This document shows positions 33,439 to 42,457 of a DNA stretch of 64,000 nucleotides, in pieces. Each line of letters begins with the position of its first letter. The stretch's first letter is position 1. Both the position numbers and the translations under genes were made by a program. The stretch comes from Brevibacillus sp. DP1.3A (lineage in GTDB: Bacteria; Bacillota; Bacilli; Brevibacillales; Brevibacillaceae). The notes below the pieces were generated by a model that searched no databases, was not told the origin of the DNA, and worked only from the letters and a program-made list of their open reading frames with translations. The stretch is taken from the NCBI RefSeq assembly GCF_013284245.2, contig NZ_CP085876.1:1915501-1979500 (forward strand), given 5' to 3'.

Positions 33439-34896
33439 ATGTCAATCCTTCAAACACTGGACAAGCAGTACATCAATGGGGAGTGGCGCGACGGACTTGG
33501 CGCAAAGACATTGCAAGATATCAACCCTTATAACGGGGAAGTCATTGCAGAATTCAAAATGGCAAATTTGGAGGATATCGATGCGGCTTACAAAGCGGCA
33601 GCCGACGCGAAAAAAGAGTGGGATGAAGTGAATGCCTATACCAAATCCCGAATGTTGGAGCGTGCTGTTCACTATATCGAAGAGAATGAAGAAGAAATCA
33701 TTCAGATTATCATTCGTGAATTAGGTGGAACCCGATTGAAGGCATTTTTTGAAATCGGGCTTGTGAAGGATATTATTCGCGAGGCGGCTACGTTCCCGGT
33801 ACGCATGGAAGGAAAAATTCTTCCTTCTCCCGTAGACGGAAAAGAAAATCGCTTGTATCGGATTCCCGCAGGAGTTGTCGGCGTCATCAGTCCGTTCAAC
33901 TTCCCGTTCTATCTGTCGATGAAGTCCGTAGCGCCAGCTCTTGGCGCGGGCAACGGCGTCGTCCTCAAACCACATGAGCACACGCCAATCACGGGTGGGA
34001 CTCTCATAGCGAAAATTTTTGAAGATGTAGGTCTGCCAAAAGGCTTGATCAACGTCGTTGTGACGGATATTGCTGAAATTGGCGATGGTTTTGTCTCCCA
34101 TCCGATTCCGCGCATCCTTTCGTTTACAGGCTCTAGCCAAGTAGGAAGCCATATCGCGCAAGTGGCAGCGAAGCATTTCAAAAAGGCGATTTTGGAGCTG
34201 GGCGGCAATAGTGCACTGATTGTTTTGGAGGATGCGGATCTCCAGTATGCCGTCAATGCAGCGGTATTCAGCCGCTTTACTCACCAAGGTCAGATTTGCA
34301 TGTCGGCTAACCGGGTTCTGGTTCACCAAGCTGTATACGATAAATTCCTCGATCTGTATGTGGAAAAAGTATCTGGACTCAAGGTAGGCGACCCAAATGA
34401 TCCTGACACGGTAATCGGTCCACTCATCAATCAACGGCAAGTCACCAACCTGATGGCAACGATCGATGAGGCGATACGCGAAGGAGCCGTTCCTGCACTG
34501 AAAGGGGAAGTAAAGGGCAACGTGGTCGAGCCGATCGTTTTGACAGGAGTGACCACAGACATGTCGATTGCATCCAAAGAGCTGTTTGGTCCGGCTGTTT
34601 GCATCATGTCGTTTGCATCCGAGGAAGAAGCGATTCGCATGGCGAACGAGACCCCATTTGGATTGTCCGGGGCGATTCATACACGCGATCTGGAGAGAGG
34701 TGCCCAGATGGCCAAACGAATGGAGACCGGCATGATTCACATCAACGATGGAACGATCAATGACGAACCAATCGTGGCGTTTGGTGGTGAAAAGCACTCC
34801 GGGTTGGGACGTTTGAATGGCCAATGGAGTTTAGAAGAGTTCACTACGCTGAAATGGATTTCGGTTCAACACAAAAAGCGCCAATTTCCGTACTAA
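33439..34896 (+). CDS. Aldehyde dehydrogenase (aromatic aldehyde type, YfmT-like)
   Basis: A 485-residue NAD(P)-dependent aldehyde dehydrogenase oxidising an aldehyde to its acid. Signatures: PFNFPFYLSMKSVAPALGAGNGVVLKPHE (cofactor site), SFTGSSQVG, the catalytic Glu in LELGGNSALIVLEDAD, the nucleophilic Cys in FTHQGQICMSANR, and ELFGPA. Sequence character and the following soluble chemoreceptor gene resemble the B. subtilis yfmT-yfmS pair, whose first product is a vanillin/benzaldehyde dehydrogenase. GGGAGAGG precedes the ATG. Placed under a c-di-GMP riboswitch; substrate is inferred only. Confidence 0.85.
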   Translation: MSILQTLDKQYINGEWRDGLGAKTLQDINPYNGEVIAEFKMANLEDIDAAYKAAADAKKEWDEVNAYTKSRMLERAVHYIEENEEEIIQIIIRELGGTRLKAFFEIGLVKDIIREAATFPVRMEGKILPSPVDGKENRLYRIPAGVVGVISPFNFPFYLSMKSVAPALGAGNGVVLKPHEHTPITGGTLIAKIFEDVGLPKGLINVVVTDIAEIGDGFVSHPIPRILSFTGSSQVGSHIAQVAAKHFKKAILELGGNSALIVLEDADLQYAVNAAVFSRFTHQGQICMSANRVLVHQAVYDKFLDLYVEKVSGLKVGDPNDPDTVIGPLINQRQVTNLMATIDEAIREGAVPALKGEVKGNVVEPIVLTGVTTDMSIASKELFGPAVCIMSFASEEEAIRMANETPFGLSGAIHTRDLERGAQMAKRMETGMIHINDGTINDEPIVAFGGEKHSGLGRLNGQWSLEEFTTLKWISVQHKKRQFPY

Positions 34897-34926
34897 TGCC
34901 AGCAAAATATAGAGGTGAAGAGGGTC

Positions 34927-35808
34927 ATGAACGGTTACGTGGAATGGAACGAAACAGAAGCTTCCGAAAAGGGGAAAAACGCAGAACTGCTCGAGGCGTT
35001 CATCAAGGTTGCCCCTTATTTAAATGTTTTACTCACCGATGACATTACCATTGGGGTCTACGACACGGAAAAGTTATTGCGTAATGTGCCTGCCCAAACA
35101 TTTGCGCTGCAAGTCAAGCCAGGTGATCCACTCCAAGAAGGAGATGTGATCACCAACGCGATTCGTAAAAACACCAAGCAGGCGATGATGGTCCCCAAAG
35201 AATTATTTGGTTTTCCTCTCGTCGCACGGGCGATCCCCCTGCATGATCATACGGGAAAAGTAATCGGCGGTGTCGGCATTGGATCCAGTATGGAGAGAGC
35301 CAATGAGCTATATGAAATTGCCGCAAACCTCTCGAGTGTCGTCGAGCAGGTCAGTGCCACCACACAAGAGATGGCCATGCAGATCGGGAATTTGAACGAG
35401 CAAATGAAGGCAATCTCAGAGGAAGCCAACGATGTGAGCCAAAGTACGACTGAGATCGAGCAAATTACTCTCGCCGTGAAAAAAATCGCTGATCAAAGTA
35501 ACATTTTGGGACTGAATGCGAGTATTGAGGCTGCGCGGGTAGGAGATGCTGGGCGTGGATTCGCTGTCGTTGCGAATGAGGTTCGCAATATGGCAACGGA
35601 TTCACGGGCGAATGCAGACAAAATCAAGCAAACCACAGATTCCATCCGGGATTTGATAACCCTGCTGCAAAATTCGATTGCATTGATTAATCAAACCATG
35701 GAGAGTCAGGCAGCTGCTACGGAGGAAATTTCTGCGACGATGGTCGAAGTGAGCGACAATACGCAAAAGCTGGCAGGGCTTTCCCAAGAAGTGTTTGAAA
35801 TAAAGTAA
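34927..35808 (+). CDS. Soluble chemoreceptor (YfmS-like)
   Basis: A 293-residue cytoplasmic receptor with a sensory N-terminus ([30 protein letters not shown] ... [22 protein letters not shown], about residues 30-130, PAS/Cache-like) and a short MA domain with the tip [38 protein letters not shown]. The tip has [18 protein letters not shown] rather than the usual [19 protein letters not shown], as in B. subtilis YfmS. It starts 30 bases after the dehydrogenase stop, with GAGGTG/AGAGGG upstream. It may sense the aldehyde or its acid and is under the same c-di-GMP riboswitch. Confidence 0.85.
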   Translation: MNGYVEWNETEASEKGKNAELLEAFIKVAPYLNVLLTDDITIGVYDTEKLLRNVPAQTFALQVKPGDPLQEGDVITNAIRKNTKQAMMVPKELFGFPLVARAIPLHDHTGKVIGGVGIGSSMERANELYEIAANLSSVVEQVSATTQEMAMQIGNLNEQMKAISEEANDVSQSTTEIEQITLAVKKIADQSNILGLNASIEAARVGDAGRGFAVVANEVRNMATDSRANADKIKQTTDSIRDLITLLQNSIALINQTMESQAAATEEISATMVEVSDNTQKLAGLSQEVFEIK

Positions 35809-35823
35809 GCCCATACATGTAAC

Positions 35824-35866
35824 AAAATTCCCCTCTCAGGAGTCTAACTTTAGAGAGGGGAATTTT
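35824..35866. terminator. Bidirectional terminator between the soluble MCP and M14 peptidase
   Basis: Perfect 14-bp stem AAAATTCCCCTCTC / GAGAGGGGAATTTT with A/T runs both ways. The stop codon of the M14 gene (35850-35852) lies in the loop. Confidence 0.9.
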
Positions 35867-37544
35867 TCCTTTCGTTCTTTTGTGTGGTGGGTAGCGATTG
35901 CTCCAGCATATAGCGATACACTGGGACTTCATCGCCCTTTTCAACCGGCAAGAAGTTAAAGGTGACGTAGCTGTCTACTGATTCCGGTTCCAAGGCCAAT
36001 GCTATGAAGTTGGCGTTTGGCTGGGCCATGCTGAACACGTAGCTACCCGCAGGAAAGGTTTTCGTTGTTTCGGTTACATTTGCAGTCACTTGGTTGGTGA
36101 AATGCCCATTCTCGTAAATCGTATTCACCTTGTTTTCCAAAATGGTGTAGCTTTCTACCGCTATGGTCGTTTCTTTTGATAGCTTGCTTACCGAAACACC
36201 GAGCAATTCTAGCTTGGCTGCAACGTCATGGTAGCCAGGAGGCATGAGATAAGCAGTGGGACGCTCGCGTTCGAGCACGGGATAGGCATCCGTAGAGCTT
36301 ACCCAGTCGATGGGGGTAGACACTTTTTTTGCCTTGGCTAGATCGACCACTTCGAGAGATTGACCCGGTACTCGCTTATTCTCACTCAGGATGACGAGTT
36401 TGTCGTTGTCGTTTGCCTTTTTGCCTTTTTCCGTGATTTCTGTGCGTGCTTGCGTCACGGCGGAATTGATTGCTTTGGCGTTGGCCGCTGTTGATTGGAT
36501 GACAGCAGCGTGAGTCATGGCCTGGCTGTATACACGGCGCTCAAAATCGGCGCGTCCAATGCCGATGCCGCGTGTTTCCACCAAAAACGTCAACGTGTTT
36601 TTCAATCCCAAGGCATTGCGTCCGATTCTCGTCTCTGTGCTGCCTTCTGTTGCGGTCACTTTTCCGTCCTTGCCTTTTGCCAGCGTATAGTATGCGTGAT
36701 GAGAAAGTTGCTCCTTATCGAGTGCTTTTTGAACGTCAGCCAAGAGCAGGTTGTCTGACATGTTGCGCAGGTTGGCGGGGATATTCAAGTTTTTCGCAGA
36801 GGAGATCAGAACATCGTAGGAAGAGATTGCGCCTTTTTCCCCAACATCGCGAAGCTGGCTGGAAGAGACGCCGTATTCATGGGCGTCAAGCACCACATCA
36901 GGTTGATAGGCATTGATGGCTTGGTGAACGGCTTGCACCTCTGGATATTCTACCTTCATGTAGTCGCGGTTGGCATCCAGCTCTGTCGCGATGTAACGTT
37001 TGAACTGGTAGGAGCCATCCGGGTTGATGCGAGGAACAATCGCAATGTTTACTTTATCCAGGAGATCGGTGCCAAGTTTTCCTTCTGCCAGCCATTTGGC
37101 GATCACAAGAGCAGATTCACCAGAGGCGGGTTCATTTCCGTGGATTTGTGCCTGTAGCCAGATGAGTGGCTTCTCCTTGTTTTGTTTGAGCTTGCCGTGG
37201 TCTTTGCTGAATAGGAGCAGGGGGATATCGCGACCTTCCAAGGATGTACCGATGGATAGCAGCTTGATTTCCTTGTTGCCTGTAGCCAATTTGCTTATGT
37301 AAGCCATCATTTCTTCCTGGGACGTAAAAGCTTCTTTTCCTTCTTGAAAGCCGGGTGTCCCAAACTGGATAGTTGGCTTGGGAAACAAGCTCTCAATCTG
37401 TGCAGGCTGTACATAGGTTGGACCTATTCCGTAATAAGGAATGTGGGGTTGTGGTTCAGCTTGGGTGGCATGGATGATTGAGGGGCTGGTGAACAGAGAT
37501 ATTACGAGTGCTGTAGAAACAACGTAGCGTACTTTCTTGTCCAT
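35850..37544 (-). CDS. Secreted M14 family zinc carboxypeptidase
   Basis: A 564-residue exported peptidase. A signal peptide (MDKKVRYVVSTALVISLF, cleavage likely after HATQA near residue 29) precedes the M14 domain: zinc ligands His135 and Glu138 in QIHGNEPASGESALV, His222 in VLDAHEYGV, and the catalytic Glu323 in TFLVETRGIGIGR, with ANRDY as the substrate-arginine region. About 200 further residues (beta-rich) form a C-terminal domain. It removes C-terminal residues from peptides outside the cell or in the wall. Close to the AAGGGAGG site at its 5' end. Stop lies inside the shared terminator. Confidence 0.88.
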   Translation of the reverse strand: MDKKVRYVVSTALVISLFTSPSIIHATQAEPQPHIPYYGIGPTYVQPAQIESLFPKPTIQFGTPGFQEGKEAFTSQEEMMAYISKLATGNKEIKLLSIGTSLEGRDIPLLLFSKDHGKLKQNKEKPLIWLQAQIHGNEPASGESALVIAKWLAEGKLGTDLLDKVNIAIVPRINPDGSYQFKRYIATELDANRDYMKVEYPEVQAVHQAINAYQPDVVLDAHEYGVSSSQLRDVGEKGAISSYDVLISSAKNLNIPANLRNMSDNLLLADVQKALDKEQLSHHAYYTLAKGKDGKVTATEGSTETRIGRNALGLKNTLTFLVETRGIGIGRADFERRVYSQAMTHAAVIQSTAANAKAINSAVTQARTEITEKGKKANDNDKLVILSENKRVPGQSLEVVDLAKAKKVSTPIDWVSSTDAYPVLERERPTAYLMPPGYHDVAAKLELLGVSVSKLSKETTIAVESYTILENKVNTIYENGHFTNQVTANVTETTKTFPAGSYVFSMAQPNANFIALALEPESVDSYVTFNFLPVEKGDEVPVYRYMLEQSLPTTQKNERKNSPL

Positions 37545-37677
37545 AAATTCCCTCCTGCGAAATAGAATTAGACACCTATGATTAATTTATCAGATTATTA
37601 TAAAAATAATAATCGCTACGAAATATTCATTTTAAAGTAGGACTTTCGGTTCTCCTTTAATGGAATAGGGGGATGAC

Positions 37678-39096
37678 ATGGTCAGAAAAATCAGCAGAAT
37701 GCTCCTTTTGATGACGGCCATCGCCGTAAGTAGTTTCTTTCCGAGCGATATTTCTGCAAACGAATGGAAAAAACCAACAGAAACAGAGAATGTGGAGCAC
37801 CTGAATGGCGCGATTCACCAAAAACAAGAATTTCGATTCCCAGATGGTGTCACGTATTGGGCCCATAAAATGACAGGTCAGCGCAATATGATGCCCTACG
37901 TTTTCACCATCCCAATTCAGGGCAACAGTCAGAACATAATGTTCCGCTATCGAGCTTATGATGAGTCGAAGAAACCGTATTGGAAGGTTGTCACGCTTGA
38001 TCAAGTCCAGACGCTTCCGCTTTCCTCTGGTTTTGTAGAGACAGAGGGCAGGTATATTTGGTTAGGTAAGCCCATTACCTACGTGGATAATGGTAGAGCT
38101 ACGATTGAAGAAAAGCCGGCATTGTCGGTGCCAGTCGAAGTAAAACAGACGTCATCTGGTGTCGAGCTGGTGATCAAGCTGCCGATGAAAGCAGGTTTTA
38201 TCAGCGAAATGTGGGCGCTCGATTCGAGAGATCCGCTCGTTCCTTGGGGAGAACTATCGATTGACAGCGTCTGGCTTAACTTGGACGTTACGGAAAAGGC
38301 AAAATGGCTGTACGATGGGTATTACTATCAAAGCCCATCAACGTACGAGCCGACATCGGAGTCCTCTTTTTGGCGGATTCCTGAAAATTATGTCCTTCGC
38401 TCCTTTTTATATACCGGAGGAAGCAAAGCTGCCCGGGATATGGGCTATGTGATGCTGAAAGCGAGCCTAAAGCAGCAGGAGCCTGAGGGGTACTGGAAGA
38501 CGCAGCCGCGCTCCTTGTGGTTAAGTGGCGATTACGGGATACCAGAGGGCTTTTACGATACGAGATTCAACACAGGAGCGGCTGATCTGATGCTGCGGGG
38601 CTGTGATCAGTATCAAGATAAGGACTTTTGCCAATCTGCGAAAAAATATGTTTCTTACTTTCACAATCACGCAGCCATGAACCGTTTTGTCATCGCTGGT
38701 GTACAGCAAGGGTGGCTAGTTGCCGACTACGCGACAGCAACGAATCCAATGATTCAGACACATGTTTCTTTGAATCATCAGTTGGCGGAAATCAATTTTC
38801 TCTACAAAAGCTACCTGCAATTCGGGGACCAGACAGACAGAGACTTAGCAGACTCCATGCTCTACGGTGTGGTCAACCTCGGAGCACAGTGGATTCTCGG
38901 AAATGGCGATTTGCATTACGCTTATTTTCCGGACGGGACATTCGGCAGGCCGGACTATCCGTTCTTGACTTACAATGACTTGGTCGAAACGCAGCGCTTG
39001 TACCGTCAACTGCACGGGATGGATGAGATGACGCTTGCCATGTTGATTGACAGTAAATTGATGTGGATGCAGCTGAATAATGTTCAGTACCGTTAA
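37678..39096 (+). CDS. Secreted protein of unknown function
   Basis: A 472-residue protein with a signal peptide (MVRKISRMLLLMTAIAVSSF, likely cut after ISA near residue 28). The N-terminal about 200 residues look beta-rich. The C-terminal 250 are helical and aromatic-rich with repeated hairpin-like blocks (RGCDQYQDKDFCQSAKKYVSYFHNHA, HVSLNHQLAEINFLYKSYLQFGD, YPFLTYNDLVETQRLYRQLHGMD), reminiscent of an alpha/alpha toroid as in polysaccharide epimerases or lyases, but I cannot name the family. GGGGGATGAC precedes the ATG. It diverges from the secreted M14 peptidase; both act outside the cell. Confidence 0.7.
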   Translation: MVRKISRMLLLMTAIAVSSFFPSDISANEWKKPTETENVEHLNGAIHQKQEFRFPDGVTYWAHKMTGQRNMMPYVFTIPIQGNSQNIMFRYRAYDESKKPYWKVVTLDQVQTLPLSSGFVETEGRYIWLGKPITYVDNGRATIEEKPALSVPVEVKQTSSGVELVIKLPMKAGFISEMWALDSRDPLVPWGELSIDSVWLNLDVTEKAKWLYDGYYYQSPSTYEPTSESSFWRIPENYVLRSFLYTGGSKAARDMGYVMLKASLKQQEPEGYWKTQPRSLWLSGDYGIPEGFYDTRFNTGAADLMLRGCDQYQDKDFCQSAKKYVSYFHNHAAMNRFVIAGVQQGWLVADYATATNPMIQTHVSLNHQLAEINFLYKSYLQFGDQTDRDLADSMLYGVVNLGAQWILGNGDLHYAYFPDGTFGRPDYPFLTYNDLVETQRLYRQLHGMDEMTLAMLIDSKLMWMQLNNVQYR

Positions 39097-39110
39097 CAGA
39101 TAGAATTGTG

Positions 39111-39159
39111 ACCCGTAGGAAGGACACTTTATCAGAGTGGCTTTCCTGCGGGTTTTTTG
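39111..39159 (+). terminator. Terminator of the secreted-protein gene
   Basis: ACCCGTAGGAA pairs with TTCCTGCGGGT (one GU) with an inner CAC/GTG, followed by T6. Confidence 0.85.
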
Positions 39160-39178
39160 CATGTACCGGCAAGTTCAT

Positions 39179-39868
39179 TTAATCTATTTTCCGCAAAGCG
39201 AACAAAGTCAAAAAGCTGACAGCCTCCCGCAGCTCTACGCTTAATCGGCCTGCGATATCTGGGGTAATTCCTTCTTTGTATACGGGTTCCTCGCCCAACA
39301 GCGTGAAGCCATTTTCGCATGACAACTGCTTGGCTTCCCAGGGCATCATCGTATTTTGGATCGTTGCCTCTTCATATAGTCTGCGATAGCTATGTGCGCG
39401 TGGGCCAGCTGTAGGACCGAGGATACCCATGACGAGAATTCCTCCGGGTGCGAGCACGCGGTGAAACTCCTTGAGTGCCTTGAGCGGAAACGGCGTGAAT
39501 TCCACAACGTTAATCGAGAGCACACCGGAGAATGAATCATTGGCAAAAGGAAGCTCGCTGATGTCTCCTGTCTGAAAATGAACAGAGCCTGGGGAGGAAA
39601 TGACCCGGTCATGAGCAAGACGAATCATTTCCCCGGCAATGTCGACGCCCTCCACCTGGTATCCGTGCTCTGCAAGCTTGCAACTGGCATAGCCGTCACC
39701 ACAGCCTGCATCGAGAACAGGTCCCGATCCGACAGGTACATGCTTCATAAAATAGGGGAGGATGGTGCTGCGGCTGCCCTTTTCCCACATGTGCTCACTT
39801 CGTTTGCGCCAGTCTTCCGCAAATTGATCCCATTGCTTGGCGGCTTGTTCCGTCCATTGGTTCATCAT
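39179..39868 (-). CDS. Class I SAM-dependent methyltransferase
   Basis: A 229-residue Rossmann-fold methyltransferase of the Methyltransf_11 type. Motif I is VLDAGCGDGYASCKLAEHGY (about residues 54-73), the acidic post-I residue is in VEGVDIAGEMI, and motif III corresponds to LAPGGILVMGILGP. The acceptor substrate is unknown. GAAGGGCGTG precedes the ATG. It lies downstream of the Rrf2 gene on the same strand, but a hairpin terminator separates them. Confidence 0.82.
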   Translation of the reverse strand: MMNQWTEQAAKQWDQFAEDWRKRSEHMWEKGSRSTILPYFMKHVPVGSGPVLDAGCGDGYASCKLAEHGYQVEGVDIAGEMIRLAHDRVISSPGSVHFQTGDISELPFANDSFSGVLSINVVEFTPFPLKALKEFHRVLAPGGILVMGILGPTAGPRAHSYRRLYEEATIQNTMMPWEAKQLSCENGFTLLGEEPVYKEGITPDIAGRLSVELREAVSFLTLFALRKID

Positions 39869-39908
39869 TGTTCACGCCCTTCTCATCGATTGAACAATAC
39901 CGTTATGA

Positions 39909-39940
39909 AGAAAAACTCCGGTCGAAGTGGCCGGAGCTTT
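39909..39940 (-). terminator. Terminator of the Rrf2 gene (minus strand)
   Basis: CTCCGG / CCGGAG with a 9-base loop followed on the minus strand by T5. Confidence 0.65.
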
Positions 39941-39956
39941 TCAAGGAAGTTCTTTT

Positions 39957-40361
39957 TTACGTCAAACGGTCGGGGATATGTGCAACCAAGTCAGCAATTT
40001 TTTTATTCTTCAGGGTTTGCATCATTTGCTGCTCGGCGTCAGCCACAACCTGTTGAATCAGACAGGCACTATCATGATGGAAGCTGCATTCAAATAAGGA
40101 GGTTGTCCCTTCAATGGCTTGGATAACATCCAGAAACGATATGTCGTCCTGGTTGCGTTTGAGCTTGTATCCGCCATTTGCGCCAGAGACTGAGTGGATT
40201 AACCCAGCCTTGACCAGTTTCGTCAGCATTTTGGAAAGGTACGTTTGTGAAACGCCTAGTTTCTCTGCCAGAAGCTGAACACTAACGGGCTTATCAGGCG
40301 CTTCTGCCACCAGATAGAGCATCGCATGGAGGGCATAGTCTGTTGCCTGTGAATACTTCAT
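39957..40361 (-). CDS. Rrf2 family transcriptional regulator
   Basis: A 134-residue DNA-binding protein. The N-terminus MKYSQATDYALHAMLYLV and winged helix (VSVQLLAEKLGVSQTYLSKMLTKLVKAGLIHSVSGANGGYKL) are classic Rrf2. The Fe-S/redox region carries two cysteines, FECSFHHDSACLIQQ, one fewer than the three of IscR/NsrR, so cluster binding is doubtful and a thiol switch is possible. The start at 40361 uses GAGGTG; the ATG at 40373 is too close. It diverges from a thioredoxin gene, a natural redox target. Confidence 0.87.
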   Translation of the reverse strand: MKYSQATDYALHAMLYLVAEAPDKPVSVQLLAEKLGVSQTYLSKMLTKLVKAGLIHSVSGANGGYKLKRNQDDISFLDVIQAIEGTTSLFECSFHHDSACLIQQVVADAEQQMMQTLKNKKIADLVAHIPDRLT

Positions 40362-40481
40362 AAGACACCTCAATCATGGACTTAATACATCCATCATAAA
40401 GTGAATCGGAAGCATGAGCAAGGGGAAGAGTGATTCGAGCTGTCATCTACACTTTCGGTGCCCATTTTAGGAAGGTGCAAC

Positions 40482-40511
40482 TTGACACCAAAAATCATTG
40501 GAGGATATTAT
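40482..40511 (+). promoter_or_regulatory. Promoter of the thioredoxin gene
   Basis: TTGACA (40482-40487), 18-base spacer, TATTAT (40506-40511). It gives a leader of about 130 bases before the start at 40652, containing a small AGCGA/TCGCT hairpin; otherwise the 278-base gap to the Rrf2 gene shows nothing recognisable. Confidence 0.65.
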
Positions 40512-40651
40512 AGATACGATAAGTCTGTGAATAAGTTGCTTGAAATGATCCGAGTACAGCGAGTTATTTTTTTGTCGCTATTGAAGATATTGCAGGTCTA
40601 CAATGGTCGTTTTGAGTAACTATTCAACATAAAAAGGGGAGGAAAGTACAA

Positions 40652-40969
40652 ATGAGCATTTGCCACACGACAGATACTACGTTTCAACATGATGTAAAAA
40701 GCGAAGGCTATACCCTCGTCAATTTTTGGGCACCTTGGTGCGGGCCATGCCGCTTTTTTGGGCCGATACTCGAATCGTTTGACGGGGAGCATAGCAGCGA
40801 AGTGAGAGTCCTAAAGGTCAATGTCGATGAACAAACGGAGATTGCCAATCAGTATGGCATTATGAGTTTGCCAACGACCATTTTGCTCAAAAATGGGGAA
40901 TTGATCGACAAAGTCGTAGGAGCGGCCCCTCTAGCGGATCTGAAACAATTTGTTTTCAAACATAGGTAG
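40652..40969 (+). CDS. Thioredoxin
   Basis: A 105-residue cytoplasmic thiol-disulfide reductase. The active site WAPWCGPC is at residues about 26-33, the conserved Asp-like support and the cis-proline loop MSLPTT are present, and the length is that of TrxA. The N-terminus (MSICHTTDTTFQHDV) differs from housekeeping TrxA, and the active site is followed by RFFGPILE rather than KMIAPVLE, so it may be a secondary thioredoxin. GGGGAGGAAAG precedes the ATG. It diverges from the Rrf2 regulator. Confidence 0.9.
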   Translation: MSICHTTDTTFQHDVKSEGYTLVNFWAPWCGPCRFFGPILESFDGEHSSEVRVLKVNVDEQTEIANQYGIMSLPTTILLKNGELIDKVVGAAPLADLKQFVFKHR

Positions 40970-40985
40970 TAGGAAAACGCAGCGA

Positions 40986-41018
40986 AAGCCATCGGTCAAC
41001 TTGATCGGTGGCTTTTTT
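40986..41018 (+). terminator. Thioredoxin terminator
   Basis: A 13-bp stem AAGCCATCGGTCA / TGATCGGTGGCTT (two GU) followed by T6. Confidence 0.85.
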
Positions 41019-41194
41019 GGTATCCAGTTGTTACTCGCATGCGTACTTTAATGAATAAAAGCGTTTGAGCGGTTTCGCGTTGTTTCGTGTTCTTGCATGA
41101 GGAAGCGCTTCCAATGTACTCTCAAGATAACGACAAAATAATCCCAATTCACAAAATAATGTCAATAATTGAACAGGAAAGCGGAGGGGTAGCA

Positions 41195-42286
41195 ATGAGC
41201 AATACCGATTTTTTCCCGATTCAGGACTGGGATTACCTGGAGTTTTATACAGGTAACGCCAAACAAGCTATGCACTATTTCACAAATGCGTTTGGATTTG
41301 AAGCAGTAGCCTATGCGGGCTTGGAGACAGGTTCTCGGGAAAAGGTTTCCTACGTTTTGAAGCAGAAGCATATGACGTTCGTGATCAGTGGGGCGCTTAC
41401 GCCTGACAGCCCGATTGCGGAATTTGTGAAAAAGCATGGGGACGGAGTCAAAGACGTTGCCCTGCGCGTAGAGGATTGTGAGCAGGCTTACCGGGAGGCC
41501 GTTTCTCGCGGAGCCATTCCGATCATGGAACCAACTGAGTACACGGACGAATTTGGGACGGTCAAAAAAGCGATTATCGGTACGTACGGCGAAAACATTC
41601 ACTCCTTTATTGAACGGAAAAATTACAACGGACCATTCTTCCCAGGCTATAAAGCCTACCAATCTCCAATCAAAAGTGAGAGTACAGGTATCATCGGCAT
41701 CGACCACATCGTGGGTAACGTTGAGATCATGGATGAGTGGGTAGAATACTATCAAAAGGTCATGGGCTTTACAGCCGTACAAAATTTCAGTGAGGACGAT
41801 ATCTCGACAGAGTATTCTGCGCTCATGTCCAAAGTAATGCAAAGTGGAACCGGACGCATCAAGTTCCCGATTAATGAGCCGGCAGAAGGACGCCGCAAGT
41901 CGCAGATTCAGGAGTTTTTGGAGTTCTACAAAGGGCCAGGTGTACAGCATATTGCCATCCTGACCAACGATATCATCGACACTGTATCGAAGCTGCGTGA
42001 TAACGGTGTAGATTTCCTCATGGTGCCAGATGCGTATTACGAAGATTTGAAAGAGCGTGTAGGAGAAATTGACGAAGACATCGAGGCGCTGAGAAAGCTG
42101 GGTGTCTTGGTCGACAGAGACGACGAAGGCTATCTCTTGCAGCTGTTCAGCAAGCCGATTGTAGACCGCCCGACGTTGTTTATCGAAATTATCCAGCGCA
42201 AAGGAGCTCGAGGCTTCGGGAATGGCAACTTCAAGGCACTGTTCGAGGCGCTGGAGCGCGAGCAGGAGAGTAGAGGTAATCTGTAA
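41195..42286 (+). CDS. hppD: 4-hydroxyphenylpyruvate dioxygenase
   Basis: A 363-residue non-heme iron enzyme converting 4-hydroxyphenylpyruvate to homogentisate in tyrosine catabolism. It has two vicinal-oxygen-chelate halves; the C-terminal half supplies the iron ligands His (GIDHIVGNV), His (GVQHIAILTND) and Glu (PTLFIEIIQRKG). The start at 41195 is chosen for GGAGGGG; the frame is open to an ATG at 41087 without a site. Homogentisate pathway genes are not adjacent, so it is a single-gene unit here, closed by a terminator. Confidence 0.93.
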   Translation: MSNTDFFPIQDWDYLEFYTGNAKQAMHYFTNAFGFEAVAYAGLETGSREKVSYVLKQKHMTFVISGALTPDSPIAEFVKKHGDGVKDVALRVEDCEQAYREAVSRGAIPIMEPTEYTDEFGTVKKAIIGTYGENIHSFIERKNYNGPFFPGYKAYQSPIKSESTGIIGIDHIVGNVEIMDEWVEYYQKVMGFTAVQNFSEDDISTEYSALMSKVMQSGTGRIKFPINEPAEGRRKSQIQEFLEFYKGPGVQHIAILTNDIIDTVSKLRDNGVDFLMVPDAYYEDLKERVGEIDEDIEALRKLGVLVDRDDEGYLLQLFSKPIVDRPTLFIEIIQRKGARGFGNGNFKALFEALEREQESRGNL

Positions 42287-42309
42287 TTCATTGATGTAAC
42301 GAGCATGAC

Positions 42310-42352
42310 AAGACCATCTCAGGCTGAATAAGCTGAAGGGATGGTCTTTTTC
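42310..42352 (+). terminator. hppD terminator
   Basis: Perfect 9-bp stem AAGACCATC / GATGGTCTT followed by T5. Confidence 0.85.
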
Positions 42353-42383
42353 TATTTGCGAAGCAGAAAAAAATAAAATCTCA

Positions 42384-42411
42384 TGAACTATTTACCCACC
42401 TCAATCATCTA
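42384..42411 (+). promoter_or_regulatory. ECF-type promoter candidate for the orphan sigma gene
   Basis: TGAACT, 16-base spacer, CATCTA resembles the ECF pattern TGAAC-N16-CGTCTA. A sigma-A-like TATACT overlaps it at 42410-42415, so either reading is possible. Confidence 0.4.
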
Positions 42412-42457
42412 TACTAATAGGAACCAAATATTGGGGATAAAAGGGGGCTTATGCAAT

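Noticed and set aside
33721-34824. 367-codon minus-strand frame
   Set aside because: Antisense to the aldehyde dehydrogenase; composition typical of a shadow frame.
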